The notes under the pieces were generated by a model that was not told the DNA's origin, searched no databases, and saw only the letters and a list, made by a program, of their open reading frames with translations. A DNA stretch of 24,768 bases from Acanthamoeba castellanii str. Neff (Eukaryota; Discosea; Longamoebia; Acanthamoebidae), in the NCBI RefSeq assembly GCF_000313135.1, contig NW_004457438.1, positions 4,196 through 28,963 of the forward strand. Direction: 5' to 3'. Position numbers and translations under genes: made by a program. This document shows, piece after piece, positions 9,650 through 18,271 of this stretch (position 1 is the stretch's first letter; every line of letters starts with the position of its first letter).

Positions 9650-11420
9650 GGTCCCAAGTGTGGTCACATCAACGCCAGCCAGCAAGCGTGTGTCATGAGG
9701 CCCCCATCAGCACACTTGTTGACACCCAGCTCTCCATCAGGGAACAACTCTCCATGGCCTTCCAGCTCATCTACACCACCACATGCCTGGAGCAATTCAG
9801 GGGTGTCCACATTGGCACATGCAACACTGCCAGCGTCAGATGGTCACACAAACCCAACAAGTATGCACAATTTGTCATCCCAGCAGGCAGGGCAACAGAC
9901 CAGGTCAGGTGTTCTGGGTGCACACCTATGGCCACTCATGGTTCTGGTGCAATCTGGACACCGCCATCATTGGTGAACACATGCGACCGTCAGTGATAAC
10001 ATGACTTGCTATCACAAGGTGCACAATGCCAGCATGCAATCTGAAATGAAACTCAGCCAAGAAGCTATCCTGGTCAAACTGATCAACATGAGATTGCATG
10101 CCACCAAACTCCACACATCTGATCTGGGGGTGCTGACGACACCACATGAAACCTGGAGATTGTGTGCCATTGATCTTGTGTGGGGGATGCTGTGTCTTGC
10201 CAATCCTTGTGCCAAGCCCAGCATGCTGTTGTATGTGTGGTGGCAGAATCTGGAGACGGCCTCTGATCTCATGGGCATCCTGTGCAATGCTGACTGGGCC
10301 ACCACCCAGGGGAGGGTTTTTGAGGATGAATTGCAACAGCTGATCTGACAGATGGAGCTTGTGCCGCCATTCAAAGAGAAGCGCAACATGGTCTGGCGTG
10401 GCGACCAATGTGCTGTGCTGTTCAAGCCTGAGGTGTTGGTCGGCGTGGTTCCAATGGATTGCATGGATCACCGGGATCCGATCGAGGCCAAAGGATTCTT
10501 TGGGGTGCTTGAGGCGCTGGAGCCGGGCCTGTGCACCAATGTGTACCTGCTGCCCGCCAACGAGGACTATTGCACCCGCATACTTGTCCTGAGGACGTTG
10601 GCGCTGTTGGCCCTGGTGGAAACAACTGCAGATGACGGGCAACAAGTTCATTAAGTTCTTCCCTCACCTCCACGCGGTCGCCGATCAACCAGATCTTCAC
10701 GCCATCGTCAAGGGCATGGATCCAATCAACGCCAGCGTGATCGTCAACTCCATCCAGCACATGGCATCGCATGCAACACCGCCTACCTCGCCAACATCAA
10801 CACCAAAAACAACAACAATCACATCAAGGATACGCTCATGCGCACCTACTCAGCCAGCGCCCTTTCGCTCCTCCCACATTACAACAGCAAGACAATCTTG
10901 CAGAAGCACGCCCTCTACACCATCACTAAAGACGGCAGTGTCACCGTCAGTTACACTCGACGGGTGTGCCTGCTGGCATCACGACCGACAGCCCGCGACT
11001 TCACGACCATCCTTGGGCACGCGCCCATCGACGTGCCCTGCATCGTCGCCGACAAGGCCAACATCGAGTCGCTGGCACAGACCCAACTCAACGAACCACA
11101 GCTGGGCATCTATGCGGGGGTGGCCCACGCCCTCTATCCATTCCCCGTGGGCAGTGCCGAGGATCACGATTTCCTTTCAAATCACAAGAGCATGTACCAG
11201 AATCCAGGGATCCACACGCAGTTTTGGCCAATCCTGATCCACAAGCTCGCCACCCACCAGCATGTCAACAATCTGTGTTCACTCAATCCTGACAGCACGC
11301 CATTGCACCTCCATATCAAGTTTGCCAAAACGAGCCCCCACCAGACAAGTACACAATCATCAACGACCACCTCAATCGCCATCATTGATGAATCAGCAGC
11401 CGTCAACAGATTCACCCCAG
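9650..11420 (+). pseudogene. Large decayed intronless gene(s) of unknown function, probably viral
   Basis: Consecutive plus-strand stretches read like protein but hop between the three frames: about 9690-9900, 9900-10000, 10001-10348 (ends in TGA), 10352-10625, 10632-10770 and 10770-11400. Fragments include SIREQLSMAFQLIYTTTCLEQ, YGHSWFWCNLDTAIIGEHM, MLLYVWWQNLETASDLMGIL, GVLEALEPGLCTNVYLLPAN, FFPHLHAVADQPDLHAIVKG and VAHALYPFPVGSAEDHDFLS. Frame changes fall between coherent stretches and without splice sites, as expected of a gene of perhaps 600 residues or more broken by small indels. I recognise no domain. Its place beside the peptidase-like and Pox_G9-A16-like genes suggests the same viral source. 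CpG is nearly absent up to about 10330 and recovers beyond. Confidence 0.45.
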
Positions 11421-11496
11421 AACAGACATGGGCCGTGAGGCGCACCTGTTGCGCCCCCTCACTGACCTTGGGATGTACAGCAGCAATGAATGAGCC

Positions 11497-12104
11497 ATGC
11501 CGTATGCATGGACCGCCAGATCCAACAGGTCGCGTCAGCAGATCTGGCTCGAGGACGAACGCGGCCTCCTTCGGTGTGGAACCGATCGCCCGTGGTTGCC
11601 CATCGCCATTGACATGAGCCAGTCCAAGCATGGTGGCGGTCACGCCATCCTGCTCCTCGTCAACCTCGCGTTGGGCCGCGCCTACCTCTTCGAACCCAAC
11701 GGCGCCGGACTCACCGACGACGAGCTTGGGGGCGTGGTGCCGCCATCCAACGATCTCGAGCGCCATGCCGCCTACCGCGAATCTCTGGCCGTGCAGGTTC
11801 TGCCACCCATCTACCGGATGCTGGTGCGGCGTGCCGGTTTGCGACCGGCGCAGTGGGTCACCACCCAGTTCATCGCCAACGCCGACAACCATGTGCTCAG
11901 CCAGGGGCCACAGAATCTGTAGGGTCAGCCCGAAGACATGCTTGGCCGCGATCCGGGCACCTGCGTGGCGTGGCGCACGCTGTTCTACCACCTCTTCATT
12001 CTCCACTCCGAGCTCGAACCGGATGATATTCTGACGCGCATGATTGACCCCGCCCCTACCTCGGCCAGATCATTGGACGGTACTCGATGTTGTTGGCGCG
12101 CATG
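11497..12104 (+). pseudogene. Giant-virus-like putative cysteine peptidase, interrupted by a stop
   Basis: The frame contains HGGGHAILLLVN (about 11629-11664), then RAYLFEPNG (about 11680-11703) and, after an in-frame TAG at 11920-11922, GTCVAWRTLFYHLFIL. The ordered H ... FEPxG ... G(x)CxAW pattern is one I associate with a family widespread in large DNA viruses and thought to adopt a papain/Ulp1-like peptidase fold. The pattern is seen; the enzymatic role is inference. The TAG separates the His half from the Cys half and could derive from CAG by one change. The upstream part has lost its frame, so the true start is not visible. The frame ends at a TGA inside the hairpin at 12093-12131. Confidence 0.55.
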
Positions 12105-12131
12105 ATTCGAGTCGCGAATCATGCGCGCCAA
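12093..12131. terminator. Perfect 17-bp inverted repeat with 5-base loop
   Basis: Bases 12093-12109 (TTGGCGCGCATGATTCG) are exactly complementary to 12115-12131, separated by AGTCG. The stem is GC-rich and is followed by AAAA. It covers the TGA (12102-12104) that ends the peptidase-like frame. Stable hairpins overlapping stop codons mark transcript 3' ends in mimiviruses and some other giant viruses, so a viral terminator is the leading explanation, by inference. Confidence 0.6.
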
Positions 12132-12517
12132 AAACAATGCATTATTCGTGCCCTACGGGAACTGGCGTGCGTCATCCCGCGATTCAAACTGCCCCACGGC
12201 AAGATGCTCAAGTACGATCAGAAGAGCTACGATCTGCTGCCCGAGTGCGCCAAGAAACACATCGAGCCCATTGGCGACTACGTCGAGGACATCGAGCTGT
12301 GCTACTTTGCGGCGACGACGCTGACGACGGCGAACGGCATTTTAAGCCCTACCACAACGATCGCACGCGTACCGACATCGTACCGCCGACATGGAGCTTC
12401 GTCCACGCCATCATCCATCGATGCGACGACGCCGTTGCCGAGATGTCGCGTACCATCGCCGGGGCGTTCGACGCGCCCTCGACGTACCGACGCTCCGGTG
12501 TGTCTGTCTGGTATTAA
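12105..12517 (+). pseudogene. Coding remnant downstream of the hairpin, unknown
   Basis: A coherent stretch (about 12140-12330, with VIPRFKLPHGKMLKYD and CAKKHIEPIGDYVEDIELCY) shifts frame near 12335 and continues to a TAA at 12515-12517 (PPTWSFVHAIIHRC and AEMSRTIAGAF). No family recognised. It is either the tail of the peptidase-like gene read through the hairpin or the body of a following viral gene. The TAA overlaps the stop codon of the convergent minus-strand gene, a spacing typical of compact viral genomes. Confidence 0.4.
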
Positions 12518-13338
12518 AAGAGATTTACCGAACCCAAGACAACGAGCATTACAATCGCCAACACAAGGATACCGCCGCCGATGATCTTGCGTTGCGTGTT
12601 GGCGGTCCAGAACTGGACGAATCGCGACCAAAAGCTGTCTCCGTCGCCGCCACCGTTGTTTTTGCACAGGTCGGGATGGCGCTGGCAGCAGTAGGTCTCG
12701 AAGCTGTTGTCGTTGATCTCGCACCCATCCGTGCAGGCGCAATCGATGATGGCCCCGCAAAAATCCGGACACCGTGTCGCCTGGTTGACGTGATCGAGCG
12801 TCTGGTAGCCGCCGGACGTGCACGGCGCCGAAAAGCACGAGGGTGCCGGGATGCCGTCCTTGTCGGATCGGATGCACGCGCACAGGGGATCGCTAGGCGC
12901 CGCCACCGTCTCGCAGTATTTGCGCATTGTGGGATCGCACAGGGCCTTGTTTTCGACCTTGGAGCAGAACAGCTGACACGTCGGTCCGGCGATGTTGTCG
13001 GTGCTGGCGCAGTAGTCGTTGAGGATGCCCTTGCAGTCGTCGCTACACGGGCACCACGAGTTGCCGCAGTCGTAAAAGTTGTGCACGTCAAGCGAGGTGC
13101 AGCATCCGAACTGATTCTTGGCCGGCGGCTGGACGCGGAGGCAGCACCCGCCGGTCTCGCTGGCGCACCACCGCGATCCGTCGGCGCCGCCGCCGTTGCG
13201 CTGCGTGCACGTCGTGTCGCCCGAGTGGGCGCAGTCGGTGCTCGAAACGCCGGTGGTCATGCGTCCACACACGCACGATAGCGTGCATCGCACGAGGTGG
13301 AGGCGGAATCGGACATGGTGTTTGCGTGTGGCCCTCAT
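12514..13338 (-). CDS. Disulfide-rich, C-terminally anchored virion-type membrane protein (Pox_G9-A16-like), copy A
   Basis: About 250-275 residues. The ectodomain is packed with regularly spaced cysteines (GGCCLRV, DCGNSWCPCSDDC, CQLFCSK, DPLCACI, CPDFCGAI) and ends in one hydrophobic helix, IGGGILVLAIVMLVVLGSVNL, with a three-residue tail. This build resembles the Pox_G9-A16 family (PF03003), the entry-fusion proteins conserved in poxviruses and relatives with homologs in large DNA viruses of protists. The family call is inference. The start is uncertain: Met at 13338 is the longest, Met at 13260 gives a shorter form, and another frame opens at about 13317 with a virus-like N-terminus (MSDSASTSC) that reaches a stop at about 13260, suggesting a one-base break there. 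Intronless, convergent with the remnant on the plus strand. A paralog lies at 18691-19330. Confidence 0.6.
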   Translation of the reverse strand: MRATRKHHVRFRLHLVRCTLSCVCGRMTTGVSSTDCAHSGDTTCTQRNGGGADGSRWCASETGGCCLRVQPPAKNQFGCCTSLDVHNFYDCGNSWCPCSDDCKGILNDYCASTDNIAGPTCQLFCSKVENKALCDPTMRKYCETVAAPSDPLCACIRSDKDGIPAPSCFSAPCTSGGYQTLDHVNQATRCPDFCGAIIDCACTDGCEINDNSFETYCCQRHPDLCKNNGGGDGDSFWSRFVQFWTANTQRKIIGGGILVLAIVMLVVLGSVNLF

Positions 13339-13403
13339 CGTAATGAAATAACCGGTGTGGGATTCACGCGCATCACGGCTGAATGGGCATCATTTTATTT
13401 GGC

Positions 13404-13595
13404 CTAGGAAACATAATAGAGGCTCGCATGACCACCCCAAACTAGAAAGGCGTTGCATTTGTCCAGTCGCCAGAATGTGTCGGTCATCACTTGGCCGTCG
13501 CGATGAAACGCCTTCGGCTGCGAGACGAGTGAACTCAGGCGTGTTCGATCATGGGGGCATGCCTCCTCACAAACTCGATCAATTTCTTCCGACAT
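13404..13595 (-). pseudogene. Short coding-like fragment, unknown
   Basis: A minus-strand frame with good protein character in its last 63 codons (MSEEIDRVCEEAC near the start; HRDGQVMTDTFWRLDKCNAF towards the end) terminates at 13404. The longer frame upstream overlaps the BTB remnant on the other strand. No family recognised; it may be the C-terminal end of a lost gene. Confidence 0.25.
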
Positions 13596-13637
13596 TCTGC
13601 TTGCGCTTCTTGGAGGGAGCAAAAGAAGACGGTATTG

Positions 13638-13935
13638 ATGGAGGCGCCTATCAAGCTGAACGTCGGTGGACGCTGTTCTAAACGACCCTGGCCACCTTAA
13701 CCTCAGCGTCCTGGCGACCATGTTCGGGGAGGTCTGGCGACAAGAGGGAAAGGTTCACTTCGTCGACGCCGATCCGACGATCTTTGCCGCAATCCTCAAC
13801 GCGATGAGGCGTGGCCATCCGGCAGACCATGCGTTCAAGCCCACCAACGTGACGTCGGCGGCGTGGGAGATTTTGAACCGCAAACCGGATATTATTTTCA
13901 CCCAATCATTGCTTGGTTGTCTCAATCCGCCATAA
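13638..13935 (+). pseudogene. Broken BTB/POZ (T1, KCTD-type) domain
   Basis: An ATG at 13638 opens with MEAPIKLNVGGRC, the classic start of a T1-type BTB fold (xLNVGGxxF). The frame then slips twice: TTLATL is in a second phase (about 13682) and LSVLATMFGEVW onward in a third (from about 13700), with HFVDADPTIFAAILNAMRRG matching the family's FIDRDPxxFxxILNxLR. T1 domains oligomerise and often recruit cullin-3 ubiquitin ligases. Here two small indels and only about 95 codons point to a remnant. Both amoebae and giant viruses carry many BTB genes, so origin is open; its neighbours suggest viral. Confidence 0.7.
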
Positions 13936-13991
13936 ATTACAGAAAAAAACTAAACCAATACCCAGGCCTTTTTGTCCACGCCACAGCCAGC

Positions 13992-15093
13992 ATGCGTTTC
14001 GCCGCCCCTCTCGCCCTCTCCGCGGTCCTCTTCTTCTTCTTCGTCGCCTCCGCCTCGTCGGACGAGCAGCAGCATGACGACCCTCTCAGGGGCGCGTTCG
14101 CCCAGTGGATGAGGACCCACGCCAAGTCGTACTCCAACGAGGAGTTCGTCTTCCGCTGGAACGCATGGCGCGAGAACCACCGCTTCATCGAGGAGCACAA
14201 CCGCCAGAACCACAGCTACCACCTCGCCATGAACCAGTTTGGCGATCTCACCGCCGACGAGTTCCAGACGCTCTACACCCCAAACTTGGGGCGTGGACCT
14301 CTCACTGCCGACGACAACTCCACTGCTACTCCTCCAATCTTGAAGGAGAAGGCCACCTTCGCTCTTGCGTGTGTCGACTGGAGACAGACTACTCCCAGAG
14401 TCAAGAACCAGGGTACGCAGCCCCCCCCCCGCCCAAAGCCCAATTTGCACTGCCAATCTTAGTGTTTATGTGTGTTGATTACTTCTTTTTCAGGTCAGTG
14501 TGGCTCTGACTATGCGTTCTCCGCTCTTGGTGCCCTCGAGGGCATGCTCTCGAGAAAGTACGGCCGTCAAGGTTTTGATCTTTCTGAGCAGAACATCGTC
14601 GACTGCTCGGGACCTCAAGGCAACTACGGCTGCAATGGTGGTTTCATGACGGCATGCTATGAGTACGTCAAGAAGTCAGGTGGCGTCAACTACGCGGTCA
14701 ACTATCCCTACACGGGGCAACAAGGCCAGTGCCGCTTCAACCCCAATTCGAAAGTAGGGCTTAGCAGTTACGCTGTGATCCCCTACGGCAGCGAGCAAGC
14801 TCTCGAACAAGCGCTTGCCACGGTTGGACCCGTCGCTGTCGCCGTCGATGCCTCGCTCCCATCCTTCCGGTTCTACTCGGCGGGCATCTACGTCGAGCCC
14901 TCCGCAACCCCAACAAACTTAGCCACGCTCTGGTTGCCCTTGGTAACTGCACGGAGAATGGCATGGCGTACTACCTCCTCAAGAACTCGTGGGGCACTGG
15001 TTGGGGCGAAGGGGGCTACATGAAGAGCCCTGAGTCACTAAGGGCAGGAACATGTGTGGTATTACCAATATGGCCTCTTATCCCGTTGTATAA
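13992..15093 (+). pseudogene. Papain/cathepsin L-like cysteine protease, catalytic Cys lost and frame broken
   Basis: Peptidase C1A preproenzyme. Signal peptide (MRFAAPLALSAVLFFFFVASAS), I29 propeptide with an ERFNIN-like helix (FRWNAWRENHRFIEEHN) and NQFGDLTADEF, then the mature domain. One intron at 14413-14493 (GT-AG) splits the active-site exon as VKNQG/QCGS. The catalytic position of the GQCGSCW motif is Asp (codon GAC, 14508-14510) instead of Cys, and Trp is Tyr. Catalytic His (codon about 14924-14926, LSHALVALG) and Asn (KNSWGTGWGE) survive but in a different phase, consistent with loss of one base near 14903. A second slip near 15040 restores the ending MCGITNMASYPVV and TAA at 15091. 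The CNGGFM and DCSGPQGNYGC motifs are intact. A host-type gene (signal peptide, intron) lying between two virus-like blocks. Sequencing error could explain the frame breaks but not easily the Cys-to-Asp change. Confidence 0.85.
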
Positions 15094-15159
15094 TCTTATC
15101 CATAAATGATTTGGTTCCTTTATTGCAAGCCCACGCTCTCGGTAGAGTTGATCTCTGGG

Positions 15160-15372
15160 ATGCGGTCCTTATGGGCGGGAGCGATTGTCTTGGCGTTGGC
15201 GTGTTGTGCATTGGGCGTGGGCTTATGGCACGAGAGGGCACCCGTGTTCGTGCTGTTGTCCACTTTCGACGACGCTCACACTCCAATATTAGAAGACGAT
15301 CTTGGGCTTGGAGTGCCCTTCTATTGGTCGATGATTGCTCATGATGCGGACAGCTGTGTGCAGAACCGATGA
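15160..15372 (+). CDS. Possible small membrane protein, doubtful
   Basis: From Met at 15160 the frame opens with a hydrophobic helix (MRSLWAGAIVLALACCALGV) followed by a mixed region, and runs into the antisense of the duplicated fibre tail at 15349, where it ends. The last ten or so residues therefore come from duplicated DNA. No family recognised; chance is a real possibility. Confidence 0.25.
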   Translation: MRSLWAGAIVLALACCALGVGLWHERAPVFVLLSTFDDAHTPILEDDLGLGVPFYWSMIAHDADSCVQNR

Positions 15373-15476
15373 TGTTGAGGTTGGTGTTGTTGGTGAGCCG
15401 CAGCCGCAAGTCGAACACGCTGCCCGCGTCGACCGGCACGGCCGCCGAGAACGAGATGCGGTCGCCCATACCATCA
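15349..15476 (-). pseudogene. Partial duplicate of the fibre-protein C-terminus
   Basis: This stretch closely matches 17041-17180 and encodes on the minus strand the same end of the jelly-roll-like domain (MGDRISFSAAVPVDAGSVFDL compared with the copy's ATVPVNAGNVFDV). About 12 bases present at 17060-17071 are missing. Similarity stops abruptly at 15476, so it is a truncated copy, not a gene. Confidence 0.8.
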
Positions 15477-15589
15477 GTTGGTCGCGTTGGTCGCGTTCAT
15501 GAAGTCGGCAAACGGGCCTAACGGTCCGGCACTCTTGGATTCGGCCTGCGAGATCCCGTCGTGAATGATGAAGGGTTCCGCACACTATT
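15477..15589 (-). pseudogene. Short coding-like tail fused to the duplicated fibre end
   Basis: Minus-strand reading gives FIIHDGISQAESKSAGPLGP and then ADFMNATNATN before a TGA at the junction with the duplicated fibre fragment. It looks like the C-terminus of an unrelated protein placed next to the copy by recombination. No family recognised. Confidence 0.3.
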
Positions 15590-16964
15590 TTAAAGGGACA
15601 TGAGGATCTTTTGACGCAAATACACAAAGGCGTGATCGTAAGCCATCTCTATCGCCCGATTCTGTTCCGTATCGGCGGCGATGCCTCTTGCGATCCACGA
15701 GACACCGCCGTCGTCGCCACGAGCGCGATCGAACGCCTCTTTGTACGGCGGATCGGCATCCGGATCGGCGCGAACGATATCGGCGACGAATCCCACGACG
15801 ATGTCGATCTGGCACTTTGCGAGCTCAATGGGGCAGCGCGCGATGGTGTCTATCCAGCCGATCAGATCCGGTCGTCCGACGTAGGCCGCGCACGCCCATA
15901 GCCCGCCTATAGCCCGCCGTCCCACGGGCAACCGCGGTGGAGCAGCCACTCCAACACATCCCAGCGCATTTCTGCGGCGGCGGTGAAACACGCCGCCATG
16001 CCCCAGGTGCTCTCTCCGGCATCTTGTGCCCGCCTGAACCAGTCGGCGATGGCAAGGTTGGTGGTGTGAACGGGAGGCGCCATGGAGGTGATATGGAGCA
16101 TCGTGCTCGTGGTGGCAATTTATTCGTGCCTGTAGAACAACACGCCGGACACCACGCCTTGGCGTCGTGATCGTAGTGCTTGCTGATGATTTCAGCGGAT
16201 TCGCCCCACCCCTCAATCTCATGGCCCGCGGCGGCGTCGACCAGGACCTCAAAGTTGCACTTGATGGTGGCTCGGGTCTTGTCCGATGGCTTGATGCTCT
16301 TGAACCCTAAGATCCTCCACTTGCCGCCCAAAGGACGATGTTGATACACAACGAGTCGCGCGTCGACGATGCTCTTGATCTCGCGTCGGATTGATTCGGC
16401 GGTGCTGTCGTCGAGTCCGAGGGTCGTCTTGCCGCTGAGCAGATCGCGCATCAGTTGGAGTTCGAGTGCATACTTTCCGACGAGAAAGTGAACACCGTCG
16501 CCGACATCATTGACGATCGTGCCAAAGAAGAGCAGCGCGCGGGCGCCGGCATCGTGGCACTCGGCGTCGCTCTTGACCTTCTTGATCTGACGTTTCAAAT
16601 CCGCGATGGGCTCGCGCACGATATCGTAGGTCTCACGTTTGCGTTTTTTGGCCTCGGTGATGGCGGCGCGCCGGTTCTCTAGCTCGTTGAACCAGCCCGG
16701 ATCGATCCTGCGCCCGATCCACGCTTGCACGCTCGGCTTGAGGCATCGCCTCATGAAGCGGATGGCGTTGTCCTTGGAGTGTGGCACGTTCTCGAACAGC
16801 CACTTGAACATGGCGTACTGGCTAAAGTGAAGAGCGGTATCGCACAGCTCGGCGTCGACGATGTGACTGTTGGCGTGTGCAATCTTGATGAACTCGAGGT
16901 CACCCTCTCGGATCGCTTTGTCGAACAACCCCTTGTCGAGAGGGATGCTGGTCGTGCTCTCCAT
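15590..16964 (-). pseudogene. Giant-virus-type ankyrin-like protein with two frame breaks
   Basis: Starts at Met 16964 (MESTTSIPLDKG) with GDLEFIKIAHANS and YAMFKWLFENVP, ankyrin-like helices, then a long charged middle (KKRKRETYD, ADLKRQIKKVKSD). The frame slips near 16110; the next phase holds TWGMAACFTAAAEMRWDVLE and HRGCPWD, the hallmark of ankyrin repeats in GC-rich giant viruses. A second slip lies at 15898-15919, where an 11-base unit (ATAGCCCGCCT) is tandemly duplicated. The third phase continues directly with LWACAAYVGRPDLIGWI and ends at 15590 (DHAFVYLRQKIL). Such proteins often bind host partners; the role here is inference. Single exon; 68 bases from the fibre gene. Confidence 0.65.
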
Positions 16965-17032
16965 GTTATGGTTCTGGTGACAATGACGCGGCTGCTCCAA
17001 CAACCAACTTATTTGCGTAGGCAACGCGCAGT

Positions 17033-18200
17033 TTATCCCGACAGCTGCGTGCAGAACCACGAGCAGCCAATGATGTTGAGATTGGTGTTGTTGTTGCTGA
17101 GTCGCAGCCGCACGTCGAACACGTTGCCTGCGTTAACCGGTACGGTCGCCGAGAACGAGATGCGGTCGCCCATACCATCATCGGCGGCGTAGACGATCTT
17201 GTTGAAGGCGCTCACGATCTTGTCGTCGCAGTAGAGCGTGACGCCCCAGCGCGCAGTCCCGCCGGGTCCGGTGGTGTTGACGTTGATCGTGTGCAGGTAC
17301 TCGCCGGCGACGTTGACCGTGCACTTGCTGTTGACAGCGTCAAACGTGACGGCGGATGTGGGCGCTTGAGGTCGGGGCACGCTCACCGAGTTGACACCGA
17401 TCGACACAAAGTCGAAATTGATAAAGGAGAGGTCGCCAGAGGTGCCGCCGTCGCCGGGAGCCTGGATGAAGGTGTTGCCCGTCGATCCGTTGGTGGTGAT
17501 CGCTCCGCTGAATCCGGCAAAGACCGGCTGTGGGTAAGAGGCAGACAGATTGGCGAGCTGCGCCAGCGGCACGCGGCCGTTGCTGTCGAGCGTAGCGAGG
17601 CCGTTGGGCTGGCCCTTGGAGCTGACGAAGGCGTCGATCTGCGCGTGCGTGTTGGTGCCCTTGTTGGTGAGATTGACATGATCATGGAAGCCCATTTAAC
17701 GCCCGTCACCGTGGTCGTGTCGGCGATGAGTGCCTGGTGGGTGGCGCCCGCGGCCTGCGCCGTCGGCGTGCTCCCATTGCCCACCAAGAAGGTGCCCTTG
17801 GCGGTGGCACGCGCGACATTGCCCAACTGATTCGATGGCACCTGCGCCGTGCCGTCGAGCGACGCGTAACCGTTGATCACACCCTTGCTGGACTTGTCTT
17901 CCTTGGTAGAGCCGAGATTGGTCACCGCAGTCGTGCCGCCGACGTTTTCGAGCTGGGCTGTGGGCACGCGGATGTTGCCGTCGAGGGACGCCACACCCTT
18001 GTTGAACTTGTCCTCCTTGCCCGTCTGGAGCGCCGCGATCGGACCGCGTTGTCGCCGATGACGACGGTGCCGCCGACGGCGTCCTCGATGACCTGGCTGG
18101 TGGCGATGGCGACCCGGCCGTCGCCGTATTTCGCCATGAGGCCCGATCCGGCCATATCGGTCAGATAGAGATCGCCATTGACATCGTATCTCGTGTTCAT
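17033..18200 (-). pseudogene. Repeat-containing fibre-like protein with C-terminal jelly-roll-like domain, two frame breaks
   Basis: Starts at Met 18200 (MNTRYDVNGDLYLTDMAGSG). After a slip near 18045, repeats of a tail-fibre type appear: GVASLDGNIRVPTAQLENVG, NGYASLDGTAQVPSNQLGNV and, after a second slip near 17697, NGLATLDSNGRVPLAQLANL. The LDxxGxVPxxQL unit is common in phage and virus fibres. The last 140 residues form a beta-rich domain (TFDAVNSKCTVNVAGEYLHT, MGDRISFSATVPVNAGNVFD) with the look of a C1q/TNF-like trimer head. The frame ends at 17033. A surface or receptor-binding role is inference from this build. Its tail is partly duplicated at 15349-15476. Confidence 0.65.
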
Positions 18201-18271
18201 CGTGGGCGCGATTCATCGGATCGTCAGACAATTTAAAACGGCGTGCATCGGCGATCACGATCCGTGGTGGC

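Noticed and set aside
9926..10651. 241-codon minus-strand frame in the CpG-poor block
   Set aside because: Long, but its composition (many His, Gln) is less protein-like than the plus-strand stretches, and it has no domain. I kept the plus strand as coding but cannot exclude it fully.
12085..12135. tRNA gene suggested by the strong inverted repeat and TTCGAGTC-like loop
   Set aside because: There is one long stem only; no acceptor, D or anticodon arms can be drawn around it.
16455..18168. Plus-strand frames opposite the ankyrin and fibre genes
   Set aside because: They lack recognisable motifs, while the minus strand shows ankyrin and fibre-repeat signatures.
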